This document shows positions 21,348 to 33,300 of a stretch of DNA of 64,000 nucleotides, piece after piece. The notes beneath the pieces are model-generated. The model saw only the letters and a program-made list of their open reading frames with translations, did not search any database and was not told where the DNA came from. The stretch comes from Rachycentron canadum (lineage: Eukaryota; Chordata; Actinopteri; Carangiformes; Rachycentridae): positions 11,789,802 to 11,853,801 of the forward strand of contig CM076671.1 of assembly GCA_038496675.1 (NCBI GenBank), given 5' to 3'. The translations under genes and the position numbers were made by a program. The stretch's first letter is position 1, and every line of letters begins with the position of its first letter.

Positions 21348-22959
21348 CCAGGTGACCACACACAACAAAAGGAATGAACAGGAGATAGGAGAGCAGCACA
21401 GACCCTGACCCAGCAGGTCCCACCCTGGGGGTCCAGACCACCACCAGACCAGGATCAGGACCATGTTTGTGCCTCAGATGTGGATCTGATGAAAATCTCA
21501 GGACCAGCGTCTCTGCTGGGACCATTACCTCACACACCAGTTGTCCCATTTCTCATTAATGGAAGGTTCTGGTTCCCAGCGGGAACCTTCACATGTTACA
21601 TAACCGTGTTTCTGCAGCGGCTGAAATTACAGCAGAGCTGGAACCATCCAGACGCCGCGCGCTCTTATTCTGACGAGATTTCCTGCTCTTATTTTCTTTC
21701 TCTCCTCTGTGGTGAATAAACGTCCACATTTCACTTCACAGAGTCAAGAACTTGTCAGATTTTTCCCTCTAAACTGAAGTAATCCACCGGTTGCCACGGC
21801 GACGATACATAAAGCCCATATCTTCACCCTGTGGTTTCAGAGCTGCATCTGGAAAAGTGATGTAATCGTCACATCACTGCTGCCTCTGACTGCGACTGTG
21901 GTTGGAGGGGGGGGGCTCCATGGCTCCAGGGGTTTAAATCAGAGTGACACATCTATCCTCAGAGAAGACCACTGACACCTGACAACTGTGATGTCACGTG
22001 ACGTGATGGTTGGCGTCCTGTCCATCCTCGTGCTGCTGACGCCTCCTCTCTCACCTCTGACATCAGCTGATGATGATGATGATCAGTGCAGTGAACCACA
22101 GTCCACTGGGCCTCAGCTCAGGTGACACGTGTGAGCGGGTTGATGCTGCAGGAGGGTAAACAGTCATAAAACTACATGAGGTGAGTGATTGAGTTAACAT
22201 CTGGGCCACAGCTGGCACAGCAGCGGCAGAGTGAGACACGTGTTGATGTCAGGCTTTAAAAAGTGAATTCAGGCTGATGTCATCGAGTCAGGTGAGGGGG
22301 CGTGGCTACACACATTAAACACACCTGTTTACACAAGCACCGACCTCACAAACAAGGCTGCTGTGTTTGTAAACATCTGGATGGAAACTGTCTCTTTCAA
22401 AGTAAACCAAAATCAATGAAGATGATTCGCTCCATAAATAGCATTCAGGTCAAACTAGAGTCCAAACTCGTCACACGAAGAAACAGATTTGACCCAGACC
22501 GGAAGTTACCACGGTTACCTTAAATTCTAAGTCTGGTTGTGCTTTTAATGTGAAAGGATAAGGAACATGGCGTCACTGAGGCCCCTTCCGTTAATTAACA
22601 TGAATCTCACTTCCTCATCATTCTCTGGTTCCTCTTATGGACTCTCCAAGTCTTTCCGGTCATGATCCTATGGACGAAGAGCGGGAACCACGTCCTGGGC
22701 TACAATGCTAACTGCTAACTAACCATCTAACAAACTTTATTTATAACCACAAACACAAACAGGACAGAAATGTTGACAACAGAAGACAGAGAAAGTCAAT
22801 TCATTAAAATAATGATGAAATAAAAAATAATGATGTGAGAAGTTAGTTTAACTTTAATTTATTTAATTTATGGACAGATTCAAGAGAATAAATCCTTTTT
22901 GATAAACTAAGACAATCTCAGCTCGGGATCAAATCAGTGTCACAAACAAGAAACGTTTT

Positions 22960-23640
22960 ATTTTTTTAAAATTGCAAGGAATTGTGGGAATGGAGTTTTT
23001 CCTTTCCTTTCCTTACGGAAGTTCCAGTGTTTCCTATGCCGAAGGAGACAAGATAGGAAAGATTAAAGCTCCTTACCGCATCAACAACTCTTAACGTGAC
23101 CGCCGCCGAAATACTTCCGGTTCGCAGTAAAGTCACAGTAAAGAGAGATCGCCATTTTGAAGCGATCCCGGATGTAGTGATCATGATTATACTCTCTTCA
23201 GCGGACCCATAATATCCCACAATGCATCACAAAAGCAGCGTCCAACCGATGGTCACTAACGTCACTAACCGACGTCACGAGACTGATTTGAATGTAAGGA
23301 TGATAATTATTAATATTGTTAACCTCATTACCAGAGAAATGCCATTATTAGTGATATTTGACTCAACAGCTTAGTTATTATGTTTTCATTTTTGTTGAAG
23401 CAGTTTTACTTTTTTTAAACTTGTTCTTGAAGTTTTAAAAAGTGTAAATGTGACTAACAGAAGAGACGCTCTCTGCAGAACTCCATTCAAAATCCTCCCG
23501 TTTTAAGTTTCTCACTATCACAGCGAAAGTTATACTTCCTGTTTAGTCACCAAAACATTCTGGGGGTTGTAGTTTTAATTCCTGTATATTACTGGAGAAA
23601 ATCAATTGGACAGGCAGCGGAAAAACATGCTACAGTTGTT
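22960..23640. promoter_or_regulatory. Orphan promoter-like segment with candidate first exon
   Basis: Housekeeping-promoter motifs cluster here: an ETS site ACTTCCGG at 23113-23120, a YY1-like CGCCATTTTG at 23150-23159, a ZNF143-like CCCACAATGCATC near 23215, a CRE-like GACGTCAC near 23272, and CATTCTGGGGGTTGTAGT near 23558, which is the inverse of the ACTACAA..CCAGAATG element. On the minus strand GTTGATGCG is followed by GTAAGGAGC at 23076, a good donor, so 23077 to about 23150 could be a first exon. No second exon was found. It may be a lncRNA start or the remnant of a lost gene. Confidence 0.4.
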
Positions 23641-23739
23641 GTAGCTGTCCAGTTTAATCACAGTGTGGTGAGTCTGATGAAAACATGCTGCTGGATAACG
23701 AGCAGGAAAAACAACAGACACAACTTTTATAAAAAGGAA

Positions 23740-25181
23740 TCAAATGTCTTTATTGTTGAAAATCAGTACAGAAACAAATGTATGTAGAAAATCAACAGCA
23801 CAGCCTCATGTTAACATACATCCTGGTACAAAGCCCTGCTCTAAGAGTTAAATGATGATCAAAGCACCGGACCCTGATCAGGAGACTGAGCTACATCACA
23901 GAGGAATCAGATGTCCTGCATCACTTTGGACTGTCCCTGCCTCCATAACCTCCTCAACAGAGCGCTAACACTGGTAATGGGGCCCCGCAGTTATTAAACA
24001 TGGTTAGCATGTTAGCTTGAAGCTCCAACCTGTGATTGATGTGGATCATCTGGTCCATCAGGCTGCTTCTGGATTTACTGATCATTTCACTGTCATTTGC
24101 TTCCTGCTGTTTTAGCAAGACGCAAGAAGAAGAGGAGGAGGAGGAGGAGGAGCACATTATAGTACAGTAAAAAGGCCACGGTGAATGCATCTGCAAAAAT
24201 GTATTAAACACATTCTCTCCATATACATATAAACACATTTCTGTTGTGCAAATTGCAAGTGTTGAAGCCTGGAGCCCGAGGCCGAAGGCAGCTGCTGTGA
24301 GTGAAGCACCAACATGAACGTCCAGGACTCCACATGAATCTGCAGCTGTTCAAGACTCAAATCTGATGTTTCAGCTCCTCAGATATGAAGTTTACAGGAT
24401 GGTGACGTGAATATTTAGAGCCCATGGAGGACAAGACCTCCGGCTCCAGGTCTGACCAGGTCCTGGTGTGGACCTGATGAACTGGAGCCGAGTCAGTTGA
24501 ACAGAGCAGCAGATTCATGTTGTGTCTTAGTTTGGAGCAGATCTGTGCTGTTTTCAGGTTGTGAATGTTTTTACATTCATGAGGCAGAAAAATAGCAAAA
24601 TCCAGCAAGTCCACCTTAATGTGCTGATCAAGGCTCTTTATAGGCACCAGTGGAGACAGGTGTGATGAGAGTGAGGCAGGACGGGTCTGTCACCACGTCC
24701 TGCTCTGCACGTCTAATGACCATGAACAAATCAACAGGAAGCTCAACTGAAACACCAGAGGAGCAGCAGAAGCATCACACACCAAGCCTCCAGACGTCTC
24801 CTGAGGCCTCGAGAAGATCTGTGATAAATAACATCCCACCTTATGAAAACGGTTTTCCAGGGAGCCAGCTTCCCATAACACTAAATAAAATATGTGTAGC
24901 GTGAGTTTGAACCCCCAACACTGCAGAGAGAGCCAACCTCCACGGATCCTCCGCTCTTCAGCCTGGTTGATAAATAGTAAAGACGAGGCTATTACATGTT
25001 TAAATGCTCTCGTTACAAATTCCCTGACGAGTATTGTCCTGTACATGTTTTTACAGCACTGGGTGGAGGTGGAACATCAAGCTGAGGGAGTCTGGAGGTC
25101 GTCCTCCTGCTGCCGCCGTCCCAGCCTGGGCGACCACTCCCCTCTCAGGTTCCTCCGAGGACCACTCTGGGGCCGGTCCCT
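23740..25181 (-). other. abi3bp: abi3bp 3' UTR
   Basis: From the stop codon at 25182 to just beyond the minus-strand AATAAA at 23749-23754, about 1.43 kb. It contains a GGA-type triplet run at 24131-24152. Open frames inside it (for example 24357-24647) have no family signature. Confidence 0.55.
23749..23754 (-). promoter_or_regulatory. abi3bp polyadenylation signal
   Basis: TTTATT on plus, AATAAA on minus. It is a plausible end signal for abi3bp downstream of the stop and the nearest one noticed to the promoter-like segment. Confidence 0.5.
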
Positions 25182-27351
25182 TCACCATTTGCCGGGGATG
25201 GGTGTCCCACACTCGTACCATGAGACGTAGTTGACGTGGGAGTGTCCTCCGATCTGTCCGAAGTGGACAGGCTCCTGACGCACGGCTCTGTAGAAACCTG
25301 GAGCAGGAAGAACGGACAGGAAGTGACAGGGTTTTAGTTTGACAGCAACAGAAACACGTCAACATCAACAGTTGACAACTGCTGTGGGTGTGAAATAGCT
25401 CATCAGCTGTTGTATTACATCATCTTCAGTCTGGATCAGGTCTACAGACCACTACAGACCACTATCACTGCTCTTTGAACAGGAGGTAAAGTGTACCAGG
25501 TCTGGAGGGCAGCTGGTCGGCTCTCAGCTGCCGGCCTGTTCTTCCATCCAGGAACGAATCCACAAACTGACAGTGGTCTTCGCCGAAGCCGGTCTGGTCT
25601 CCGATGTTGTAGAACTTCCCTGAACAGCAGAGTGCACAGATGGATCAGGACCAGGTCAAAGGTCTGATGTGGATCAGGTCTGATCCAGCTCCAGTGTGTC
25701 CACTCACCGTTCAGAGAGTCACTCAGGTAGATCTTGTACCTGAGCGAGTTGCACAGCTGGACACCGACAAACTTGCGGTACCAGGTCCTCTTCACGTACT
25801 GTTTCCCGTGGCAGTCGGAGTACGAGTCCGTCTTGAAGGGGAACTGAGTCCAGATGGCGTCTTTCCCTGCAGAGACAGGAGTCATTAATGGGCGGCTCAG
25901 TCCGGATCACAGGGGTCAGGTGTGTGACTGAACCTCACCTGAGACGTTCTCGCTCACCCGAGGGTCCGCTGGTGGAGGAGACACACAACAATTAACATCC
26001 TGACATAATAGTTAATGTGTTCAGAGGTTCATGTATTCATGTAATCAGTTCATGTAAAAAGAAACATTCAAGAACCTCAACAGAGAAATGACCTTTGACA
26101 CCACATTTAATGCAGGTGTTTGTTTTAGCATCACAGTTTTTAGCTTCTGAAGTTGGAAGTTGGAGCTTTTACAGCACCTTTCAAAATAAAAGCATTTAAC
26201 TCAAAGAAAAGCAGCATCCTGTGGACATTGGTCTGAGCTGGGACCAGTTCAGTACCTGACTCTGTGTTGAAGGAGACCGGCTCACTGGGGGGGCCTGCAC
26301 CCAGCTCGTTCTTCGGCTTCACCTTGAACTCATAACTACAAGAAACACAATTCATCTGTTCATTTGGAGTCAGAGAACTTTCTGTAGTTACAGCGTCACA
26401 ATAAAAGCACACACACGGTCATCTGTCTCCCTGGTGTCAGTTACACAACACTTGTTTTAACAGGTATTTAACAGCTGTAGCACCACGTGAGGCTGATGTT
26501 AGTCCAGACCTGCTTCATCTCCAGGCTCATTAAGACCTCAGTGAGGAGAACGGACTAACTGCTGATTTTACCCCCTGAACATCTTGCTGCGGCGTTTGGC
26601 TCTGTAACAACTTGACTGCCTCTGTGTGTTTGGACAGCTGAACGCCATCTGAGTGGGAACATGCAGACGTGTCAGGTCTGAACGCTCCCAGGACGAGTGG
26701 TGAAATAGTTGTTAGACCCTGTGTGTGGATGGGATCTGGCTGCTACATGGACGATATAGCAGCTGCTGTTCAGCTGATAGTGACCCCCACGCCTCACAGG
26801 TCAGACATGTCAAGAGCTGTTTGCTTTAGTCCAAGGTCCAGACAAAGACCTGAAAACATACACAGACCTGATCCTGGTTTTGCTCCTCGCCTGCTCTGGC
26901 ATTAGTCTAGACTAAGTTGTGACCCTGCAGACTAAGTTCTCTGGTGTCAGCTTTGAGACCTACCTGCTCTCAGGTTTGAGGTTCTCCACAGCTGTGTGAG
27001 TCTGGTTCGTGGTCAGGATGGAAACCTGCTCGCCATCGGGTCCTTTAGCGGTGGAGATGACCTCATATTCTGAGGAGAAGAAGAACCAACATCTGCTGAA
27101 TCATGGTCTGACTTTGACACTCACTGTCAAACTCTTCGTACCTGTGGTGTCGTTGTCTGTTTTCTCCCAGTCCAGGATGATGAAGGACGGGCATCCCTCC
27201 ACCGTTACCACGGTGAGGTTGGAGGGTGCACTTTTGGGTGGAGCAGTCACGTTGGTCTCGCCAGGTTCATCTTCAGGGAAGTAGTTGAGGGAGGAGGTGA
27301 TGGAGCACGGCTCCTCAGGCTTCTTCCCCGTTTGGTAGACGACGTGAGGTG
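25182..27351 (-). CDS. abi3bp: abi3bp exons 16-22, second FN3 and C-terminal domain
   Basis: Exon 16 carries EEPCSITSSLNYFPEDEP and NLTVVTVEGCPSFIILDWEK; exons 17-18 complete the FN3 (YEFKVKPKNELGAGPPSEP). Exons 19-22 encode the conserved C-terminal domain with DAIWTQFPFKTDSYSDC, VGVQLCNSLRYKIYLSDSL, GEDHCQFVDSFLDGRTGRQL and a WYECGTPIPGKW terminus. This is the most conserved part of the protein. Confidence 0.95.
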
Positions 27352-30300
27352 CTGTGGGAGGTGGGGATGTTTCAGTTTAAGTCCCTGTATGACTCAGTAT
27401 AGTGGATCGCTGTAGTCCAGTCTGAAGAGTCCACTTCTACTCACCCACGAATCGTTTCTTGCCCATGGCGTCAACATCAGATGTGGGCTGTGACTTGAAC
27501 AGGTCTGAGTCCTCCCAGGTTTCCTGTCGAGGAGCTGAGACAAACATGACAAAACCCTCAGGACTAAGACACCATCTGGTTTTGGAGAAAAATGATGTTT
27601 GATTTGAATCTTGTTCCGGTAGAAATCATGTCTGACCCTGATCCAGACTTCAGGATCAGATGGAGGAGAACCTGACTTTTCATACCAGTTGTTGTGGGTG
27701 TAGGAGCTGTGGTGGATCTTCGCTCCTGTTTGGTCGGCTTGGTGGTCGCTGGAGGGACTTTGGGTTTCATGATTGGCAATTTGTCTGTCTGCTTGAAGTT
27801 GTTCACTTTGTCTGAAAGACATAAAAAAACCCTGTAATCACCTGTCGTCAGGGAGAAGAGCTGTAATTGGCTCCCAGTATCTACTAGGAGGACAGAGGTT
27901 CATCAGCTCTCACCTGTTTCTCCAGGTTTTCCCACCAGGTTCGGCCTTTTGTTGATGGGTATCGAGGGTCGAGACCCTGGAACGAACAACACACATCATC
28001 TTCACCTGCTCCGTCTGTGAACATCCTCTGATGAAGCAACAGCTTGTGACTTTGACACGATGTAAAATGCCTCTGATGCATTAATCATCACAGGGTGAAT
28101 TTAACTGAAAACAGTGGAGCCATCATTAACATAAAAAGCTTTCTGAAGGGGTTCCTAACATGACACAAATGTCTGTGAATCAGAGTGAGGCCTGTGGACA
28201 CGTGTGTCTAAATAAGGAGCTTTAACATCAACTGTGGCTTCATTTTCTAGCTAGGTGCTCTCTAATCTAGTGGAAAATCTGCTGTTCTTCTGAAGTGGAA
28301 CCTGATCCCCATGTCCAAATGCCAAATCAACCTGAAAACATGAACAACGCCGTGTAACTCCACCAGATCCAGGACCTGCAGCCAATTACAGCCTCCTTTC
28401 TTTCATTTAGGAACAAGCCAAAATTCTTCACAATCAAGGACTTGACCCAGGTCCAAGACTAAATGGAGGAACATGAGCCAGGAACATGAAAGATGGTGGA
28501 GTCCTGAAACATTTTGGCTCGTAACATGAAACACTACAGACACATTCTTCTCCATCAGTCACATGAAAACGTGGACAACGGCAGAGACAACGCCAGGCTG
28601 CCTGCAGCGCCGAGTCTCTGCTGCTCTTTAGCATCAAATTATTTAGGCCTCAAAGACCTCGTTCCTTCCTTCGTTCCTTCCTAACTTCCTTCCCTCATTG
28701 TGTTAAGTTTAAGAACCAAACAAGGAACTCTCTGTTGCCGTGGTCACAGCTACAGGATAAATGAAATAAATATTGGTCTGATTGTCTCTTTTCACACAAA
28801 CAATCCTAAAATCAAAGTTTCCCTCTGATGAAGCCGGCTTGGAGGACGCCATGCTGTCCTGGCTGTGTGAGAGCTTTTCTAAACATGGCATCTGCAGCAA
28901 CATGTCTGAAGCTCATGATGCTTGCAATCAAGCAGAAAGCAGAGGCTGAAGCACGTGGACCCTGGACCCTGGACCGGACCACGGCGCCCAGTCCAGGCGG
29001 CAGCTTTGTCACAGGGTCATTACAAACAGTTTCTGTAAAATTCTGTGGTGACAAAGTGCAAAGCTCAGCAAAGTGAGGCTCCTACAGAGTAAGGTAACCA
29101 TGACAACAGCACATATTTTCCATGGAGGGAGAGTATTTTCCACAGACTCTGCTGAAGCCTCTGGCCAAAGCTTTCAAGCTGACGACCGGTGTTTTGTTCC
29201 CTGGTCCTGTTAGAGATCTGTCTGGACGTCTGACAGCCGGACCATGCAGTGTTGGCATGAGGAGCAACTGCGGCGCCAGTCAGCACGCGGCTCAGGCAGA
29301 CGGGCAAGGTTCATGCCGTTACCAACCATAATATCGCTCTTCAATGGTGGGACCCAAACGACCAAACACATCAGGGAGCTCAGACTTGTTGTCCTCCAGC
29401 AGAGAGTTGTTCACTGTAGCAGGAGAAGGTCCTGAGATTAGACCTGAAGTCTATTTACGTCTGAACACTTTGACTTTTCTACACGTCAACATAAAAATGG
29501 ATCACACCAAGACCACATCATGCTGCAGGATGACCATGGACACGGTGGAGTCCTGCACCAAGACCAGACAGAATATGACCAGAACCCATCTCCACCTGGT
29601 GTCAACAGGATCCAGATCTCTGACCTCACCCAGAGGAGGTCTCGGAGTTAACCTGGTTTTAGCTTCAGTTTCCCATGTTACATCTCAACTGTGTCCGTTT
29701 TCATTTATTTCATTTAAAAACTGGTCCAGGAGAATAAGATGCTAATTAGCGTTAGCTCCTCAGTCTAAGAACCAGATTGAGATCTGATCAGAGAGAATCC
29801 AGGTCACAACCCCGATGGACTCCAGGTGGAAACATGACACTACGTGGTCATAAACATTATCACTTTCAGTTTCACTTCAGCTCCTGACTCTTGTTCAAAC
29901 AACTGAACTGAGGGAATCTGTGGAACAGATTTAGAGGATTCAGGGTCCATTAAAGTTCAAAGTTCAACAGACATGCTGCAAAAAGAAATACAATCAAACT
30001 GGATTTTTAGAGTCTTTGTCTACAGTCAAAGGAAAAGGGTCAAAGTTCACACAGCAGCATTTACAGAGGGCTTCTTCAAATCTGAACATGAGGTCAGTCT
30101 CCAGCTGCTGAGGCAGACAAAGAGGCCTGTCTGTAGACTAGCAGGTCTCAGTGAAAGTCTCTGAAACTTCCTCATGGTCGGAGAACTGAACCCCCCACCT
30201 CCAGCCCACCACCACATGGACACAGTGACATAATGTGCTGCTGGACTTATGTAACCAAGTCAAATAATCAAGCTCCAACATCCCCTTGATTATTTGAAGA

Positions 30301-33300
30301 AGTCGCTGCCAGAAGCTGAAAACCTGCAGAAGCTGGACCAGAAACAGCAAACAGAGGCAGCGAGGACGGACAGACCCACGTGGACGATGGATGGACATGA
30401 ACGTATTAATGAACAAAATGGATGGAGACGAAAACACCGACATGAGCTGCAGTGGAGGGAAGACGCTGCAAAAGCGACCGGAGGGTTAATGACGACACAG
30501 AGAGACAAACAAGGTCTATGTTTACCCAGTCGAGGTCTGGACCATAAGGCCGGTTTGGGCGGGGAAATGCCCCGGTGAGGCTGTCGGTTGACTGTTGGGA
30601 GAAAACTGAGCATTACGGAGGGAAAGAAACTGAAAAGTGAACCCAGCAGGAGGACAACCCTCTGAGTCCTTGTCATTTAAACACCAGAGTTCTTCTTCTG
30701 AGGAACAGACGTGTGACCACAGCAGACAGGAAATAAAGTCTGTTGTTGTCACTGATATTTTGAACCAATTATTGATCATTTAGTGAAGCTTTGATTTAAA
30801 AAGAGTCCAGGTTAACATGAACCCTGAGCTCTAACCAGACACTCTGAGGTGAAGCTCAGGACGGACTTGTGTGGTTGTTCAGCTGTGAGGTTCGTTAGCA
30901 GCCACAGACAAACAGACAGTGTTGAAATGAGTTTTGTTTCTCTCCTTTGGAAACAAAGAATCTGAGACAAAACCAGGATCCAGTGAATCCAGTCAACCAT
31001 AATGAACCATTAAGAAGTGAGTCAACGTTTAACATAAGCTGAAACCTGCTCTTGGTGTTGAAGGTAAAACCAGACTTCAACTGGAATTAATTAAATCTGA
31101 GGACGTGGATCATTTGAATCTGGATCCTGTATCCGGTCCACTGAGTTAAGACCTGGTCATTTATTCCATTTACTTATTGATTCTATTCATTCATTTAATT
31201 TAGCTTCAGCTTTCACCATTTGACCAGTAGTTTTTGTTTGTCTGATGAACCTGAAAATAAAGACTGTTATGTTATACACGTTATGTTCAGACTTTAATTT
31301 TAGAGACTAGATATCATCATTTCCCTCCAGCCTTGCAGGACAAAAACGTCTCAGAGGGAACAAACTGAAAACCATGACAGAGGCTGAGATGAGTTAATAA
31401 CAGGTACCAGGAGGAGTTCCCCCAACTATTCCAGAGGTTGGGGATGAGTTACTGGGTCTAGAGGAAGAGTGGGGCTGTCTGAAGCCATTAGAGAAGGGAA
31501 AGAGGGGGTTTCTTGATGCGGGCCTCATGGATCTGGCAACTGGAGTAGCTTGTGGGTTGAAGGACTGCAAAGGCAGTGACGGGGACAGAGTTCTTTTGCT
31601 GCCTTGACCTAAAAGATCAAAAACAGTTGCTGAGTTAGAGGCTGATTTTCTTTCTCCTTCAGTTGCCAATCAAGCGAGCTGCAGCAGCCTGAGCGATGAT
31701 GTTAGTGATGAAGGTCTGACTCTGATGGACCATGACATTTAACAGAAGTCTCAGTATGAACACAACTCATGGAGCAGGTTAACTAATGAATCTGATGGGG
31801 TCATGATGAGTCTTTAAGCGCTCACAATCTTGGGAAACCACAGTCATTGAAGCTGCTGATGTTGTGATGAAACAACCATGACTGTAAGATTGTGCGCCAC
31901 ATGCAGACATCAGAGGCCATGTTGGATGAAATGTGTGCAACTCCCGGAGCGAGCAGCCACCCCTGTGGACAGAAACTGAGCCACGAGTTTAAAGCTCGAG
32001 GGAACGAGATGGTTGCAGATCAGCAGACAAGAAAGACAGAAAGAGCAAGACTGCCTTTGATCGCACAGGAAGCTATTGATGAGGTCATCATTACCCCAGC
32101 TGTTAGTTTTGGCCCTCTCATTGGCCAGGGCTGACCTCAGCAGCGATGATCCGTCCTGTGATTTGCCGAAAGCTGTGAGGGAGAAAGAAGGTTTAACACG
32201 ACATAGAGCCAAAATAGTGTTGGTCTAAGAGCTGATCCACAACCTGCTGGATTCAAGTGACAGTTAGAAATCATTTCTGTTTACATAGCTGAGACTAAAG
32301 CACATTGGACTGTTTGCAGACGACACTTGTATTTGTGGAGGCCGTTAAAGTCCCAAAGACATGGACCGGTCTCACTAACACGTGATTATCCTCTTAAATG
32401 TATCACCACACACTTTTATAACCACAGTCTACACACAGACACAGAGATAAAGAGATGAGAAACCTTCCACTAACACATTTTTTAAAATATAAAACCGACA
32501 GCTCAATTGACTGTGAGACAACAACTGTTAACCAAGTTTTTTAGCTCCAAAATAAAAAAAACAGTCATTTTGATCTGAGGGCCTGAGTCTTATGGTCACG
32601 GAGGTGACACAGTTCCTTTAATCATGTAGCAGCTCAGTAAACACACTCTGACCTTTATCCACTAAAACCAGGCTGCAGAGGAAATTCAAAGAGGGAAGTT
32701 GAGAGGAAGGTGGAAATTACCAGCAGGGTTATGAGGCTTCTCAGGTGCGTTAGTGGGCGCCTTAGTAGTCTGCCCCTGAAGTGAGTCACCATGGGAGGAT
32801 AATTTAGTAAGGGAGTGGACAGTGGCGCTGGCAGAGGGGGCTTTGGTGGGCAGGTGTTGGGGGAGGGCAGAATGAGGATCCGCTGGTCGGGTGGTGTCAT
32901 TTTTAACAGTGTTTCCTTTGTCTGGAGCAAGAGAGGAGAGAGGTACTGTGATCATGGGGTCTGGTGGTCTCAGGTTTATCAGGTGGATCTATAAAAGACA
33001 TCAGACTCATCATCTCCACTCTGATGGAGAACGAAAGTCACTACATGCAGGTCTCTGGAGGTCTGGTGTCTTAATGACGTATTCACTGGCCAGACAGACA
33101 AAGTACCAGGTTGGTACCAGAACCGGAACTCTGGTCTCATATTGAGACCATCACTGATTCTGGTCCCATAATCTCGTACCTCATGGAAACACAGAAGAAG
33201 AGACAGACACACAAAGGAGACAGGAGTCTGAAGACTTTGCAGAACGACTTGTGTTGTCTCTCCCTGGAAGGAAAGTCCAACACGTCTGCATCTGAACGAC

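Larger units (their letters stand above)
15276..22950. other. Intergenic region between adgrg7 and abi3bp, no gene recognised
   Basis: No exon series could be built on either strand. The region holds a family of CAGTCCTGAGTCC-type minisatellites (17826-17955, 18700-19410), a CA-rich compound repeat (20926-21345) and short simple repeats. Open frames here are non-coding in character. In human, TFG lies between ADGRG7 and ABI3BP (remembered); its conserved N-terminal PB1 domain was looked for by eye and not seen. Confidence 0.5.

Noticed and set aside
20801..21549. Frames of up to 226 codons on both strands rich in His/Thr or Cys/Val
   Set aside because: They are translations of a CA/TG dinucleotide repeat; all frames of such a tract stay open.
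24357..24647. 96-codon minus frame
   Set aside because: Lies in the abi3bp 3' UTR with no family signature.
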